A stretch of DNA of 64,000 nt from Seriola aureovittata (taxonomy: Eukaryota > Chordata > Actinopteri > Carangiformes > Carangidae), in contig NC_079368.1 in assembly GCF_021018895.1 (NCBI RefSeq), forward strand, positions 2,629,001 to 2,693,000, written 5' to 3'. Shown in pieces: positions 1-11,525 of this stretch (position 1 is its first letter; the number at the start of each line of letters is the position of its first letter). The notes under the pieces are model-generated. The model had not been told where the DNA came from and made no database searches. It saw only the letters and a list, made by a program, of their open reading frames with translations. The position numbers and the translations under genes are program-made.

Positions 1-299
1 ACAGCTGCTGCTTTTAATTAGTGTATAAAGACGTATAATTAGCCGCACAGCAATTAATAGTGAACCAGCGCATGTATACCCATATATACACACATGTATG
101 TATACGTTTAGTCACACAGTCTAAGAACAAAGCCAGACTGAGCATGTGACACTCAAATTATTAGGAACAGCAGAAACAGCTGGAGAGTGTAAACAAAGAT
201 CCACAAGCTGTGTCTGAAGAATTCACTACACTCACAGTAACCAAGAACATTTACACCAAATCCTTTTGACAAAACACAATAACTTTATTGATCTGGCCG
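1..299. other. AT-rich non-coding, no feature
   Basis: No gene, RNA or recognisable transposon is seen. A short run rich in TATA, ACAC and CATG steps lies near 75-105. This is plain AT-rich spacer. Confidence 0.6.
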
Positions 300-332
300 A
301 CATCATTCACACTGGAATTGTGTGAATGATGT
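300..332. repeat. Perfect 13-bp inverted repeat (hairpin)
   Basis: ACATCATTCACAC at 300-312 is exactly complementary to GTGTGAATGATGT at 320-332, with a 7-nt spacer. In single-stranded DNA or RNA this would fold into a strong hairpin. No known family or function is assigned. Confidence 0.85.
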
Positions 333-394
333 TATGTGCATGTTGTATTAGTTTATTATTGTATTTATGGTTTGTGAGTTACAATGATGAGTTT

Positions 395-468
395 TAGTAT
401 TATGATTATGATTATGATTATGATTATGATTATTATGATGCTGATGATGATGATTACTATTATTGTTA

Positions 469-505
<37 letters not shown>

Positions 506-546
506 CATCATCATTGTTATTATTATTATTATTATTATTAATATTA
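395..546. repeat. Compound trinucleotide/hexanucleotide microsatellite
   Basis: About 150 bp of TATGAT units passing into ATG/GTT and then long TTA/ATT runs, interrupted by a CATCAT block. Open frames across it on both strands encode only runs of Asn, Ile or His, so they are artefacts of the repeat. Confidence 0.95.
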
Positions 547-604
547 TCCCCCTTTTGCCCCGGTCCATTACAATGAAGTAAAGACAACCTTCCGTGTTTG
601 TCAT

Positions 605-606
<2 letters not shown>

Positions 607-682
<76 letters not shown>

Positions 683-688
683 TTTTTT
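607..688. repeat. (TG)36 microsatellite followed by a T tract
   Basis: An uninterrupted TG array at 607-678 runs directly into about ten T. It lies 60 bp beyond the ATT-type array, so 395-688 is almost wholly simple sequence. It is likely to be highly length-polymorphic and able to adopt Z-DNA. Confidence 0.97.
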
Positions 689-911
689 CTTTCTGTTACA
701 GATTTTTGGGAAATTAAAACCATGTTCCATTTCCCTTAAATAATGAATGAAATAAATAAATACAGCAGGTTGCAGGTTCTAGAGGACTCATTTATTTGTA
801 CAGCACATTATCTAACACAGAGCTCATACACATAAAAGCGGTGAACCACCTGAATCACTGATCACAGTTTCTGCTCACTGTTGAACTGTTGTTGAGTCCC
901 TCCTCACGTCA

Positions 912-946
912 CCTCCTCCTCCTCCTCCTCCTCCTCCTCCTCCTCC
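912..946. repeat. (CCT)n microsatellite
   Basis: About eleven perfect CCT units. The strand is pure pyrimidine, so the array can in principle form triplex DNA. Confidence 0.95.
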
Positions 947-1119
947 CTCTCCAGCTGAACATATTGTATGTTACACAAACATGATCAAACTCCTGTATCT
1001 TTAAATAAGGTGTAAAAACCAGATATTAATACGAGGCACCCATCCCTCAAACACTGCGCTCATTAAAAAGAACAGAATTTTTTAAAAAACAACCACAACA
1101 ACAACAACAATACCTTTCT

Positions 1120-1420
1120 TTCCCAGCGTTCAGTGCTGGCCGGCACTCTCGTGATTGAGGCCCGGCTTTGTTTAATTAATTTCAGGCTTGATGGAATGAC
1201 TGGGGCTTATGCCTCTGGCACCGGGCTGACACACCGGCCCTTTAAGCCTCAAACTCATTGCCATAATGTGCTCGGAGGAAAACCCTGCAGAGAGAGGAGG
1301 AACCGGCAGGCTCTCGATCTTATCATCGCCACAGCCACTCCTTCCTGATTTAGACCCTGGTAAGGCGACACCGGCGCTGTGGAGATCAGGCTGTGGGTGT
1401 CTCTGTTTTGTCATTGATTA
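1120..1420. other. Low-repeat block, candidate conserved non-coding element
   Basis: Complex sequence of balanced composition between simple repeats, with no transposon signature and no credible reading frame. It contains TTTAATTAATTT at 1,171-1,182, a typical homeodomain-type AT core. Conservation cannot be judged from one sequence, so this is only a candidate for cross-species comparison. Confidence 0.25.
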
Positions 1421-2320
1421 ATATGCAAAGTGTAGGTTGATCTATGCATGCGTACAAAAAATACAAACACACGCACACCTATGGTTTGACTGTTGCTCAT
1501 AAGTCTTCATCATTTCATATCGCACACAGCTTCAGCCTGAAACTGGTCAGTGAGCAGGTGAGATGGTCAAACGCTACAGACAGTGATGTAAAGAGAGTGA
1601 AACCGGTTCATGACCATCTTCATGTGTTATTCTGTTCATTTCACTTCATCATGGAATCAGACACAGTAAACTTCAAGATTTAAGAAACATTATTTTTCCC
1701 CGGGGGGCAATTTAAAGGGCACATAGAGAAGAACAACACACAAAATACACAAAAAAGAACACACAACCAGTGTGAAAAACAACAACCACATGAAGAAACA
1801 ACATCCGTGCAAAACAACAATAATGAGAATGACAATAAAGTGGGAGAATGATATGACTACATAACTGTGCACGTAAATACTGACGAGTAATAATAATCCG
1901 TAATCCATCAGAACAAACAGGAGTTTATATAATGTAACACAACTGACTGGACACGATGTCAACTTTTTGAAGCAAGTTCCAAGACTTTGCACACAGGTGG
2001 TTATCAGATGAAAACGCAGTTTCCCTCTAAAAACCCATTTTGAAATTCAGCCGTGAAACTCTGCACGTGGCTGCGGACAGACGTCAGCAGGTTAGTGACG
2101 GTAGTTTGTGGTCAATTCGCTAAAATGTGACAGAAATGCTTTTTTTCCTTTAATCCTTTGAAACTCAGTGATACTATTCGTGTCACAAACCGTATTCAGT
2201 CATAGTTAACACACTGCTGGACTCAGCATGGCTCACTGTCTCTGCTGAAGGTCTCAGGACAAAAAACAGATTAAGAATTCACCCAAGTATCTTTATTTCA
2301 CACTATTCATCACTATCTAT
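1421..2320. other. Non-coding, no feature recognised
   Basis: Short open frames on both strands (for example 1,690-1,992 minus, low-complexity hydrophobic) lack domains, splice sites or familiar motifs. No repeat family is identified. Confidence 0.5.
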
Positions 2321-2410
2321 CAGAGCTGCACAGTTAATCAGGGTATAATTGAAATCGCAATATGGCCAAATCAGGTAAAATCACAACACCTGAAAACCTG
2401 CCACAGTCAA
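2321..2410 (+). mobile_element. Possible hAT-type repeat fragment
   Basis: The start (CTGCACAGTTAATCAGGG, then AATCGCAATATGGCC) resembles a common fish repeat end of the type GGGCTGCACGATTAATCG. No transposase or opposite terminus is seen, so it would be a terminal fragment only. The family is assigned from memory. Confidence 0.4.
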
Positions 2411-2915
2411 AAAAACCCAAATCATTTTAAACAGCCCAACACTTTGACCACTGAAGCAGCTTCACTCACTGTGAAAATGACAACACTCAGGATAACAAAG
2501 ACTGAGAATGACCACAATAATTGAAACAAGCACCAGAACTGAAAATAGATTAAAAAAAAAAAAATACAGTCATCTCTGCTTTATGAAACTTTGTGGGTTT
2601 TTGCAGGAGCAACAGTCAGTGACACGTCTAATCACCTGATAGACGAGTATCAGTCCGTGGGGAGTCAGCGATATATCAGTGTATGACAATGTCTGAGTCC
2701 AAAGTATGAGAGCACAGCAGGTCCTGTGACATGTTGTACCGACTGTGTCTTCATTTATTCAGCCTCTGCTGTTCTTCCCACTCAGACCTGTGAAGTGTCC
2801 TTTGTCTGACTGAGAGGATCCACAGCATGTGTGTCTTGTGTAAAAAAAAAACGCTTCTCGGAGCTGTGGCTCAGATCCAGGCGCTCTCTGTGCGTCGCCG
2901 GCCTTCTCTGTGCAA
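2411..2915. other. Non-coding, no feature recognised
   Basis: AT-rich sequence with a 12-bp A tract near 2,552. No gene or repeat family is recognised. Confidence 0.5.
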
Positions 2916-3235
2916 CAACATATTAATATGAAGCAGAAGCTCCTTTTTTAAGTGATAAAATGAGATGGGCAGTTCTAGCTGGCAGAAATGGGCAGAAAAT
3001 GCTATAAATATGCATTCCATTACATTTGGGAGAATTTAATTCAGGGCAAATAATTTGAGAGATGAGCCAGTGCTGAAACGATGGTCTTAATGGACAGGTG
3101 TCCACTTAAAATCTCTGGCAAAGCTAAGACTAATGGATTGCTTTATATGCAGCACATTCAGAGAATGGAAAAGGGATTGGGAGAGCTTAAGCGCCTGAAG
3201 CACCCTGCATCCACAGATTTCTGCATAAATACACT
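2916..3235. other. Low-repeat block, candidate conserved non-coding element
   Basis: About 320 bp of complex AT-rich sequence free of simple repeats and transposon signatures, with several TAAT, ATTTAATT and ATGCATT motifs. A 60-codon minus-strand frame at 2,923-3,105 has no recognisable domain. The texture resembles developmental enhancers, but this is inference. Confidence 0.3.
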
Positions 3236-3742
3236 GCTTTAATTTCCACAACTCGTGCGTTTGTCAGACGTAACCTTTTCCAGCTCCGTATTTCAGGACA
3301 ATGAAAATTAACCTGACTGTCACATGGGTCAGAGGCACACACAGAGGACTGAGGCACGACGCAGAGATGACCAGTCCGTCACACCTTGTGTTTGCAATGG
3401 AAGAGATTATTCTAGATGGTTATTACACTTTATTCTAATGTTTTTTTTTTTTTTCCTGATTTAAACCAAGAATTCACCTGGTTGCATTTGTGAAGAAACA
3501 TTAGTTATTTCACATTATATAAACTAGAATTTCTTCTTTAAAAAAAACTTAAAGGACAACATCAATTTTATTTACTATAGATTGTTTATATATCTACTGT
3601 TTTCCTCTATTCCTCTAAGTCGGTGTAATATAATGTCGCAGACTTCTGAAATCACTCCGCTCTGAGAGAGGCTCCTCACAACAGCAACGTACCAGTGATG
3701 AGACTGAAAGCAGACGTGGCATTCACTGTGAGATTCATTAAG
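3236..3742. other. Non-coding, no feature recognised
   Basis: Contains a T tract near 3,441-3,454 and AT-rich spacer. No gene or known element is seen. Confidence 0.5.
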
Positions 3743-3940
3743 TCCAAGATGAAGAATGGAGAGAAACAGCTGCTTGGAAACTTTAAATATCAGAACACAG
3801 CAAACAGCTCCCTCTGAATATATTAATAATGGGCTAAAACAAGCAACAACACCGGTATTGTCTTTTAATTAAATACATTTTCCAGGTTAAAATGAAACAC
3901 AAAAGAAAGTGGAAGCATGTAGGTAAAGATGTGGACTGAA
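3743..3940. repeat. Local duplication, copy A
   Basis: This segment matches 4,577-4,757 in the same orientation. Shared stretches include GAGAGAAACAGCTGC, GGAAACTTTAAATATCA, TATTAATAATGGGCT, CAAGCAACAAC and GATGTGGACTGA. Copy A has small extra blocks. The copies lie about 830 bp apart. It is either an old tandem duplication or two copies of an unnamed dispersed repeat. Confidence 0.85.
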
Positions 3941-4127
3941 AATGAGGCTTTCCTGGGCACCTGGGTGTGTAATCTATGTAGAAAATCCAAGGCACTCACC
4001 AACGCTACGACCTTCATACCTGTTTGTGAAGCCTCACTATAAAACAAAACACTTGCTGCACTGAATGTAAATTGTGAGGTATGGTTTCATTGAAGACGTA
4101 GATTTTAAAAACAGATCACAAACATTG

Positions 4128-4190
4128 CATATATCATATAGTCATATAGTCATATAGTCATATATCATATAGTCATATAGACATACAGTC
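4128..4190. repeat. Short tandem repeat of CATATAGT units
   Basis: Roughly seven imperfect units of about 10 bp (CATATAGTCA variants) in a row. Confidence 0.9.
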
Positions 4191-4310
4191 TCATAGTCAG
4201 CTGACCACTGTAGTTGTCAACAAATGTTACTCAAACAGGAGGAAATAGTGCATTTGTTTGGGACTATTTTCAGTGGCGGATTAATTCACATTTGGTGCTG
4301 TGGTTGAGTA

Positions 4311-4428
4311 TAAGTAGTCACCACTTTTTAAAATGTTATATTAGTTTTTTTACCCATAATTCCAAGTTGATAATTTAGGTTAATTATAAATCAGATTAAA
4401 CCAGCTTGATGAATTCATTTTGCATTTA
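4311..4428 (+). repeat. Dispersed repeat P, copy 1
   Basis: Matches 7,667-7,785 in the same orientation, from TAAGTAGTCACCACTTT through TCCAAGTTGAT and ATTTAGGTTA to the run beyond AAACCA. No reading frame or terminal repeats are visible. The family is unnamed. Confidence 0.8.
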
Positions 4429-4576
4429 CAAAGAGCAGCACACAATTCATGCTGACCGGTGCCGCACCACGGCGGTCTGCATGTAACATGGTGGATCTAT
4501 GAGGCCTCTTTCAACAGAGTTCAGCTTTGTTTCAACAGGAGACTCGGTCATCTGTGCATTTTGCTGTGAAACTATA

Positions 4577-4757
4577 TCCAAGAGAAGAGTTGAGAGAAAC
4601 AGCTGCCCGGAAACTTTAAATATCAAAACCAAGCAAACAGCTGAATGTATTAATAATGGGCTCAAACAAGCAACAACGCCGGTATTGTCCTTTAAATAAA
4701 CACATTAAAATGAAACACAAAAGTAAGTGTAAGTGTGCAGGTGAAGATGTGGACTGA
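4577..4757. repeat. Local duplication, copy B
   Basis: Counterpart of 3,743-3,940. It lacks about 17 bp present in copy A. Beyond its end a short CCTGGGTGT match suggests the duplication once extended further and was interrupted. Repeat P copy 1 lies between the two copies. Confidence 0.85.
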
Positions 4758-6560
4758 GAGTCAGATCTTCCACCTGTTGGCAGGTGAGGAAGGATAGAGC
4801 AGGAAGCCTTCTCTGACCCGGGTGTACCTGGGTGTATGAATCATAAGCCTCGCCACAGCACACTTACCTGTAGGCCTACAGTACAGAGTGTGTGTATTGG
4901 GTCTGGTCTTAGTGACTCCTGATGTCGACTGGAGGTCTGAGGAGAAACTGATGAGCGATCACCATCACCAACACAGACCTGATGTGTGTTTCCCACAGTG
5001 TATAGTGCACATGTGTCAGTGGCAGACAGCTGGATGCAGAGTGCTGCCGCCGCCTCATGCTCGTCTCTGTTGCATCTCTGTGTTTAACACTGACTCTAAA
5101 AAGCACCACACCGCACGTGCACTAAATAAAAATGTTAATACAACCCACAACATTTTTAAAAAGAATTAAAAAGTGAGGTTATCTCATGGTGTCATCTAGT
5201 GGTCATGATGTCTAACTGCAAAAAAAAATCACATTTAAATAAAGTTTAAAAGTCGATAATAAAATGATCATTCCACACGTCCGCCCTGCTGTCGCTGCAG
5301 GGTCGGTGATGACTGTGCAGAGGGAAGAAGTAAATGAAGCCCGTGGAAACAGCTGTTTAGTCTTTGTTCATTGGTCATGGGATCTGATCTTCATCTAAGT
5401 CCCTCCGATGATTCCTTTAAGCCTTCAGCTGTGACTCTGAGCTTCTTTGTTATTGATCATCTGTGTTGAGCTGTTGGAGTCATCTCAGCTGGACGTCCAC
5501 TAGAGAGAGGCCACAGAAGTGAATCACGTCAATACACATGGTGTACATACACACCACCAGCCGTCCAAGTTTCAGTGAAGTGAAAACGCAAAATAAGCTG
5601 AGACACGTAATGTAACATAAAATGAAATAAAATAATCAACTTGACAGAGCTTCGTTGATTCTAATCATTAGTTTACACAGCAAAATCATAAATGGAATTA
5701 ATTATGTTTGTGCTCGATGTTTCCTTTAGCATCGTTTAATCTCATTATTTCTTGTGAGGCATTGTGTGAACTGTTTCATACTGCTTTAATATAATCACAG
5801 TTTTAGACGCCTGTCTGGATCTTAATTAGGACATCCCAATAAAGTTCCAATAAATGAAGTAAAACAGCATTTCACATTCGCAGTGATTGTACTAAAGTAA
5901 ACTGATGCATGTTTTTACTTCACTTGCACAATCAGTGAAATTGTTCTTTCTTGTCTTTCTTCTCTGTGTCTGATCACCTGTGGCACAGACTGTTTTTTTT
6001 AATGAAAACTGATGGATTAAGGGAGTGTCTTCATCCATTTATGGCTGAATGTGGGAGTGGAAATGAGGCTCGTGCACATGTGCCCCTAATATAAAGGTGA
6101 ACCATATTTCTGGTTTTGTGCATACACATAGTTTTAGTCATGAATCTACACTGAGTTTTATGCATCTGGACTCCAGGTCTGATAACTCCTGACTCTGGTT
6201 AGCTTCTGTTCATGTCATCAATGGAGAACTTCACAGACTGCAGCGACATTGTGAATTTTTGAACAAGAACAACACAATGATTTGTGTTATTAGTTCAAAT
6301 TCAGATTGTGCTTGTTCGTTATTGAAACTTAGACGAAGATCTGATCATACTTTAGGACAAATTTATAAATGAAGATAATTCTAAGAAATGAAGGAATGGA
6401 CCTGCAAAGTACGAAGGCTTTGTCGCTGCAGCTGTAGCCTAGCAGGGTTCAGCACTGTACCTGTGAACACTGGTACATTTTTGTACCTTCTTGTCTGTTC
6501 CTCTAAAAGAACACAATTTATGTCCTGGTACAAATATAGCCACTAGAAAGGTGCAGAATT
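4758..6560. other. Non-coding, no gene recognised
   Basis: About 1.8 kb without recognised genes or named repeats. A 93-codon plus-strand frame at 4,888-5,169 has no domain, signal peptide or splice support and is treated as random. The rest is AT-rich spacer. Confidence 0.5.
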
Positions 6561-6566
6561 GGTACC

Positions 6567-6758
6567 TTTTTTTTGTTGTTGGTATTTTTGCCTTTATTTT
6601 AAGTGTGTGCAGTGTGAAAGAGACAGGAAAGTCAGGGAGGGAGAGAAGGAGTGACATGCAGCAAAGGGCCACAGGTCAGACTCAAACCCATGACCACTGC
6701 AGCGAGGACTAAACCCATGTGATACACGCTCTACCAGGTGAGCCACTGAGGCGCCCCC
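6567..6758 (-). mobile_element. tRNA-derived SINE
   Basis: Read on the minus strand, the element starts near 6,758 with GGGGGCGCCTCAGTGGC. A box A-like motif (TGGCTCACCTGGTAGAGCG) lies at 6,745-6,727 and a box B-like motif (GGGTTTGAGTCTG) at 6,689-6,677. A tRNA-unrelated body follows, then AAATAAAGGCAAAAAT and a degenerate A-rich tail near 6,567. This is the layout of a Pol III-transcribed SINE common in fish. It has no coding capacity and relies on LINE machinery. Imperfect flanking matches (GGTGCAGAATTGG at 6,550 and GGTGCAATTGG at 6,778) could be an old target-site duplication but are offset by about 20 bp. Confidence 0.88.
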
Positions 6759-6789
6759 AGAAATGAAACCTTATGAGGTGCAATTGGAG

Positions 6790-7666
6790 CAACATGTCAT
6801 TTTGTAGATTCATCTTCAGTCCATTTCAGTGTGTTGTTCTGATAGAACTGATTTGTTCCAGCACATGAGAAAAAGCAGCTTTTCAACATTAAGCTGAAGC
6901 ACAAGACCTGAGGAGCCATTCTCTGACCACTGAGTGCAACCAAGAGAAATTTCATTTTGGTTTCAGACACAAAACAGGAACAAGGTTCAGTAAAAGTGCA
7001 CTTACAAAATACAAATTAATAACTCACATGCTGTATTAGATTCAATTCAACACTGGCTTTGTAAGCCTGACCCAAGACCCTACAACATTATTAAAACCAT
7101 TCCAACAATGTAAGGATGAGCTGAAATCACTGAAATACACACCCAGCTGTGTTGTTAATGAAGCTGATACTTTTATTCCGACACCAAGACTTGGATGGAA
7201 ATTGTCGCCTATTGTATTACAACAAACCCAACTCTCCATTTAAATCAAGATTTTGTGATCTGTGATTTGCAGCATCATCTGCCTGAACCTCCATCTTGTT
7301 AAAAGCACAATAATGTTCCCTCTGCTGTCAGCAATGACTTTGTACCTTTAAAATTCAGCAAAGGTCCACAGTTATCACCCTAAGGGCCATTTCAGCTCCT
7401 TGCCTTTGGGCACAAGAACGATCTTCTTCTAGAGACACAAGCTTTGGTTCAGCTGCTGATTGTTTTCATGGTTTTTCTTTATATAACTTAAATGGAATAA
7501 ACTCCTCACAGTGGTTTAATCAGTTATTTTTCTGCAGTTTGGAACATTTCCCTGACAGTATCAGCTGTTTAAGGAGCTAGACGAGAATAACATCATCATC
7601 TCTGCTAGTTCAGTTGATTGGTCCAAACTGCTAACCTCCACCACTGAGGAATAGATACAGCTTCCA
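6790..7666. other. Non-coding, no feature recognised
   Basis: Unremarkable AT-rich sequence with no supported gene or repeat. Confidence 0.5.
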
Positions 7667-7785
7667 ATAAGTAGTCACCACTTTGTTAAATATTACATTA
7701 TTTTTTCCCTATATTTCCAAGTTGATGATTTAGGTTAGTGACAAATCATATCAAACCAACTTAATAAATTAATGTTTCATTTTTC
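7667..7785 (+). repeat. Dispersed repeat P, copy 2
   Basis: Second copy of the segment at 4,311-4,428, same orientation, diverged by scattered substitutions and short indels. Confidence 0.8.
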
Positions 7786-7907
7786 ATAACATCTCTTTTT
7801 GGTAGTTTTGTACAGAGTCCAACCCTCATTTTACTGCTTTGGTTATTGTATATTTTACCTCCACTTGATAAATAACACTTCGAACTACTGTTAAGTGACA
7901 GAATCAC

Positions 7908-7988
7908 TTATGCCTGAAACATAAAATACAATAATATAATGATGTAATATTAAAAAACCTGAAACATAAAAAAAAAAAAAAAAAAAAA
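7908..7988. repeat. CCTGAAACATAAAATACAAT minisatellite piece and A21 tract
   Basis: Two copies of CCTGAAACATAAAA separated by ATACAATAATATAAT, ending in 21 A. The same unit recurs at 13.56-15.24 kb, where it hosts two transposon insertions, so it is a dispersed AT-rich minisatellite family. Confidence 0.85.
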
Positions 7989-9045
7989 TATGCAAACACC
8001 CTCCCCTTGATAATATCGTATATCCAAATATTTGGGATGGACTGTGTCGAGATGTTGAATTTTGGAAATCGCCCAACCCTGACTCCTGCCAGGAGGAAGA
8101 AGGTCTCCATAGCACTGCCAGTTCTGCCATTGTACAAAGTAAAGTGCTGTGTCTTGGCACTAGCTCAGTTGACTTTCACTGTGTTTTCCTAATTTAACCC
8201 TCAGTGTTTGGTCTCCACACATACCTGAGCTGACACAGTATGTGTCAGTGTAGAGGCACGACCGACTCCCCTGTTCACTCGTCTTTTCCTTTGAATGGCT
8301 CAAAAGTTTTAGTATGGGACACTCAAGCATCCGCCTCTTTCTAACAGTCTTGAAACAGTTCATCGGACTAAATCGTCACGCATGGCGAGGCATGAACACA
8401 TGCAGGCGTCCTAACGCAGTCACCTGACATGCTAACAGCCTCATCACATTGGAGAGGGAGGAAAACAAGGAGTGGAGGGAATGAGGGGTGGATCTTTAGG
8501 AAAGATGCAGAAGGATTAGATAGATTAGATAAACCTCTCGCCTGATGCCGAGGTTGAATGGGTTAAAATACAAATCAAATTTTGCTGTTTGATTAATTTA
8601 GGTACACGGTTCAGACGTCATGTTGTGAACAGATCATACGTATATATATATATAAGATTCTATACAGGTGATGATGTTTTTATTTAGAACCTGCACATCC
8701 AGGCATTATATTCTCAAATATCACACACACACACACATTTCTGTTTGTGTGAACTGAGTGATAATAACTGAGGGGCTTTTCCAGTGACGGTCATTGTATC
8801 ACAGATGCTTCTCATCTTCAGATTTTTGTATCATGTCAGCTAAGCCAATAACAATCACGCTTTCCACAGACACTTTCTTTCAAAGTCTTAATCACATCCT
8901 AATAACAGAAAGGCTTTCCACTTCCCTCATGCAGAAACTGAATAGCCACACGCACAAACATCAATAAATGCTCACTAAACACCGACAGAAATATCAGGAA
9001 AACAGCAGGGAAGCCGTATTTTCTTCACTGCAAATAAGTGAATAT
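7989..9045. other. Non-coding, minor simple repeats only
   Basis: Contains a (TA)7 run near 8,640-8,653 and a (CA)7 run near 8,724-8,738. No gene or known transposon is seen. Confidence 0.5.
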
Positions 9046-9430
9046 AATTGCCCTCCTGCAGTTGGCAAGGATAATGTTATTATATGAGAATCAATACCAT
9101 AGTGTGCTGCAGCAACAACAGAGATGCACATGGAAGCATTATCATAAGGAAAGCCCCTTGACAAATCTGATTAGCAGCCATTTGAGAGGGCTGTTCCCAG
9201 AAGGACCCGCTGTCACACTGACCCTGCTTAACCTCTTGATTTTCCGGGTTCAAGTCCAATTAACCTTTGGGATGAAGCAAGAGTGTCACCAGCAGTGCAG
9301 TCGATAGAAGCCCAATAGTAATCATTTCATTTTCTGGTTCATCAAACAGGCCCGAGCCCCACCTCACCAATCTCAATCAAAGACACAGCCATTTGTCACT
9401 GTAAACACTCAGGACAACAGTTTGACCATA
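9046..9430. other. Low-repeat block, candidate conserved non-coding element
   Basis: About 380 bp of complex sequence with no simple repeat or transposon signature, including CCAATTAACCTTTG and AATCTGATTAGC. An 89-codon plus-strand frame at 9,038-9,307 has no domain. The GGGTTCAAGTCC near 9,247 resembles a tRNA box B but no tRNA fold surrounds it. Confidence 0.28.
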
Positions 9431-9639
9431 GCAGGCTGGTTAGAGTCTCAGACGCCCATCTGTGCTGCGCTGACTCAGCTATCGCAATGACTTCCTATTG
9501 GAAACGGGCCAGGCTGCATTCTGGGAAGCGCCGGTTGTAACACTAACACTGCTTATAGGCCAAGAATTTGGAAAGACTATTGTGTCTGTTGACAGGTAGG
9601 AAGAAACAGTCAGCCAATCACAGCTTTACAGGGCAGCAC

Positions 9640-9900
9640 TAAAGGAGCTATTTGTAAGTTTTGCTAATGTTACAGAGCTAACGTTGCGGCTGTTTACATA
9701 CCAGACTAGAACAAGCAATGTGAGTTCAGCATCAAACTTCATTCCTTTATGCACCAGCAGCTGTGTCCAGAGGTGGAAACAAACACCAATCTTATTGGTG
9801 TTCGTCAACACCAACGCAACTCTTGTCTCTGTCACGTCTTTTCTTCGACTGCTAACCAGCTAGCCCCGGCCCGTCTCACCACTGCAGCCTCCAGTCAGGT
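9640..9900 (+). repeat. Dispersed repeat Q, copy 1
   Basis: The segment around 9,675-9,745 matches 36,009-36,083 in the same orientation. Shared blocks are GCTGTTTAC, CTAGAA, GTGAGTTCA and TCAAACTTCATTCC. The sequence to about 9,900 looks like the continuation of a common fish repeat. No coding frame or terminal repeats are seen. Confidence 0.6.
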
Positions 9901-11072
9901 GACAATCACCACCACCTGCTCCTGACGAGAAAACCCAGACATCCTCCTTACGTCATCATTTACCTTTAGCAAGGTTCCTAGGCAACATGCATGAAAAATA
10001 CAGTCCACAGAAACGTCGGATGAGACTGGTGTAGCTGTACAGATTGTTGTAAGTCATTAGCTGCTCCATCGCCGCAGCTTCTGTGTCGCCTGAAGATGAT
10101 GGACGGATGTGTCACTCACAGCTGATTGGTCGGGTTGATCCAAGATAAACCACTCTCCGAACAGACACGGGCGCCAGCTGAATGAATGATGTGAAATGAA
10201 ATGTAAAATCAGTCTGATGATTAACAGGCTGGTGCACCTTCACTTCACTTCACCTGTGTGTGATGCTGCATAATACACATTCAATTCTGTATCTCACGTA
10301 TGCTAGGCATTATGCTATTGGTAGCATTAGAGAACGATGGGTGTTGATACCTTTCCTCACAGTGGATATATAAACCTGGCTCTCCTCTCGGCTCACAGTC
10401 TGGTGGTTGGGACTGCGTGGAGTGAATCTCTGTCAGGGTCTGAGACTCCAGACACTTTGATGGATTGATGACTCACCCCAGAGGTCAGAACAAATACACA
10501 AGATGAAGGATCTAATTAGAGGCTTGCTGGGATGTTAGATGAGTGGCAGATTAAAATGAGAAGAGACAGACTGGACCAGAGGAGGAGTCAGACCCTGCTT
10601 CATGTTCTTTTCCTCTGCTTCACGTGTGTTTGTTTTTTTTGTTTTTAATGTTTTCAGTATTGAATTATTGACTGAACCTCTCTGTCCCACTGTGATGCAA
10701 AAACACCCACAGCGTTAGCAGATGTTTAATCCCATGAATCCTGTCTACAGCCGTCTGATGGAGGACTACTAAAACCATGTACTAGATTACCATTTCGGTT
10801 ACTACAATTACTACAAGTACTACTATCAAGCTACCACTCAAACCCTGAGTGTCCGCTTGTTAAGGGGAATCGAGTCGTCTGTCTCCCTCTCTGTGAATCA
10901 CTTTACATTCAGTTCATGACCACGTGCTTTCCAACCGCTGTGTCTGTTCTTACTTTCAGAGAGTCTGTTGAATATCATCACGTTCAGGTTGTTACATAAT
11001 GAAGCTACGAGAAAATGCCCCAAAGTGTCCGTTTTGATGTGTAAGGGACGACCTCTGACCCCAGCTTTGTTA
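9901..11072. other. Non-coding, no feature recognised
   Basis: No supported gene or named repeat. A short poly-T with one G lies near 10,631-10,646. Confidence 0.5.
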
Positions 11073-11525
11073 AGGCCCTTTTCCCGCTGGTCGAAAAATC
11101 TGCTAAGACCAGCTAACATCGCGCTGTTGTCTGAAACGGAAAAGAAATAAATTCACTCCGAGGTGAAATGACTGTACTGCAGCAGACGCAGGTGTTTATC
11201 TGCTCCAGCTTCGATCTGCTGCTACACCAGAAACACCACAGCTGCACTGCTCTGCGCTCCAGGATCAGGAGCAACAGCCCGACGATGAGACGTGACACAT
11301 CTGTTTTCTACCAGTTTCTAGCAGCTCACTTTTCCTCCACCGCGTCTGTGTGTGTGCTCTGTAAGTGCATGTGATGACATCACTCCCTGCAGTTGCGTGT
11401 GTCCTCAGTCCAGACAGAAAGGCAAACTTGACCGGCGGTGGAAAAGTGGTCAATCAGCTTTTATAAGCAGGTTTATCTGCCTTTAATAACCTGCTTATAC
11501 CTGTTCATTTTGGTGGAAAAACAGT
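11073..11525. mobile_element. Possible non-autonomous DNA transposon
   Basis: The left edge (GCCCTTTTCCCGCTGGT) and the reverse complement of the right edge (CTGTTTTTCCACCAAAATG) are similar, as expected for diverged terminal inverted repeats. The interior is GC-richer than the flanks and has no long frame. A hairpin (11,463-11,498) sits near the right end. Boundaries are uncertain. Confidence 0.4.
11463..11498. repeat. Inverted repeat, 11-bp perfect stem
   Basis: ATAAGCAGGTT at 11,463-11,473 is complementary to AACCTGCTTAT at 11,488-11,498, with a 14-nt spacer. It lies inside the possible transposon at 11,073-11,525. Confidence 0.85.

Noticed and set aside
365..730. Open frames encoding poly-His, poly-Asn and poly-Ile
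   Set aside because: They are translations of the ATT and TG microsatellites.
9240..9262. GGGTTCAAGTCC as a tRNA box B
   Set aside because: No cloverleaf-compatible sequence or box A at the right distance.
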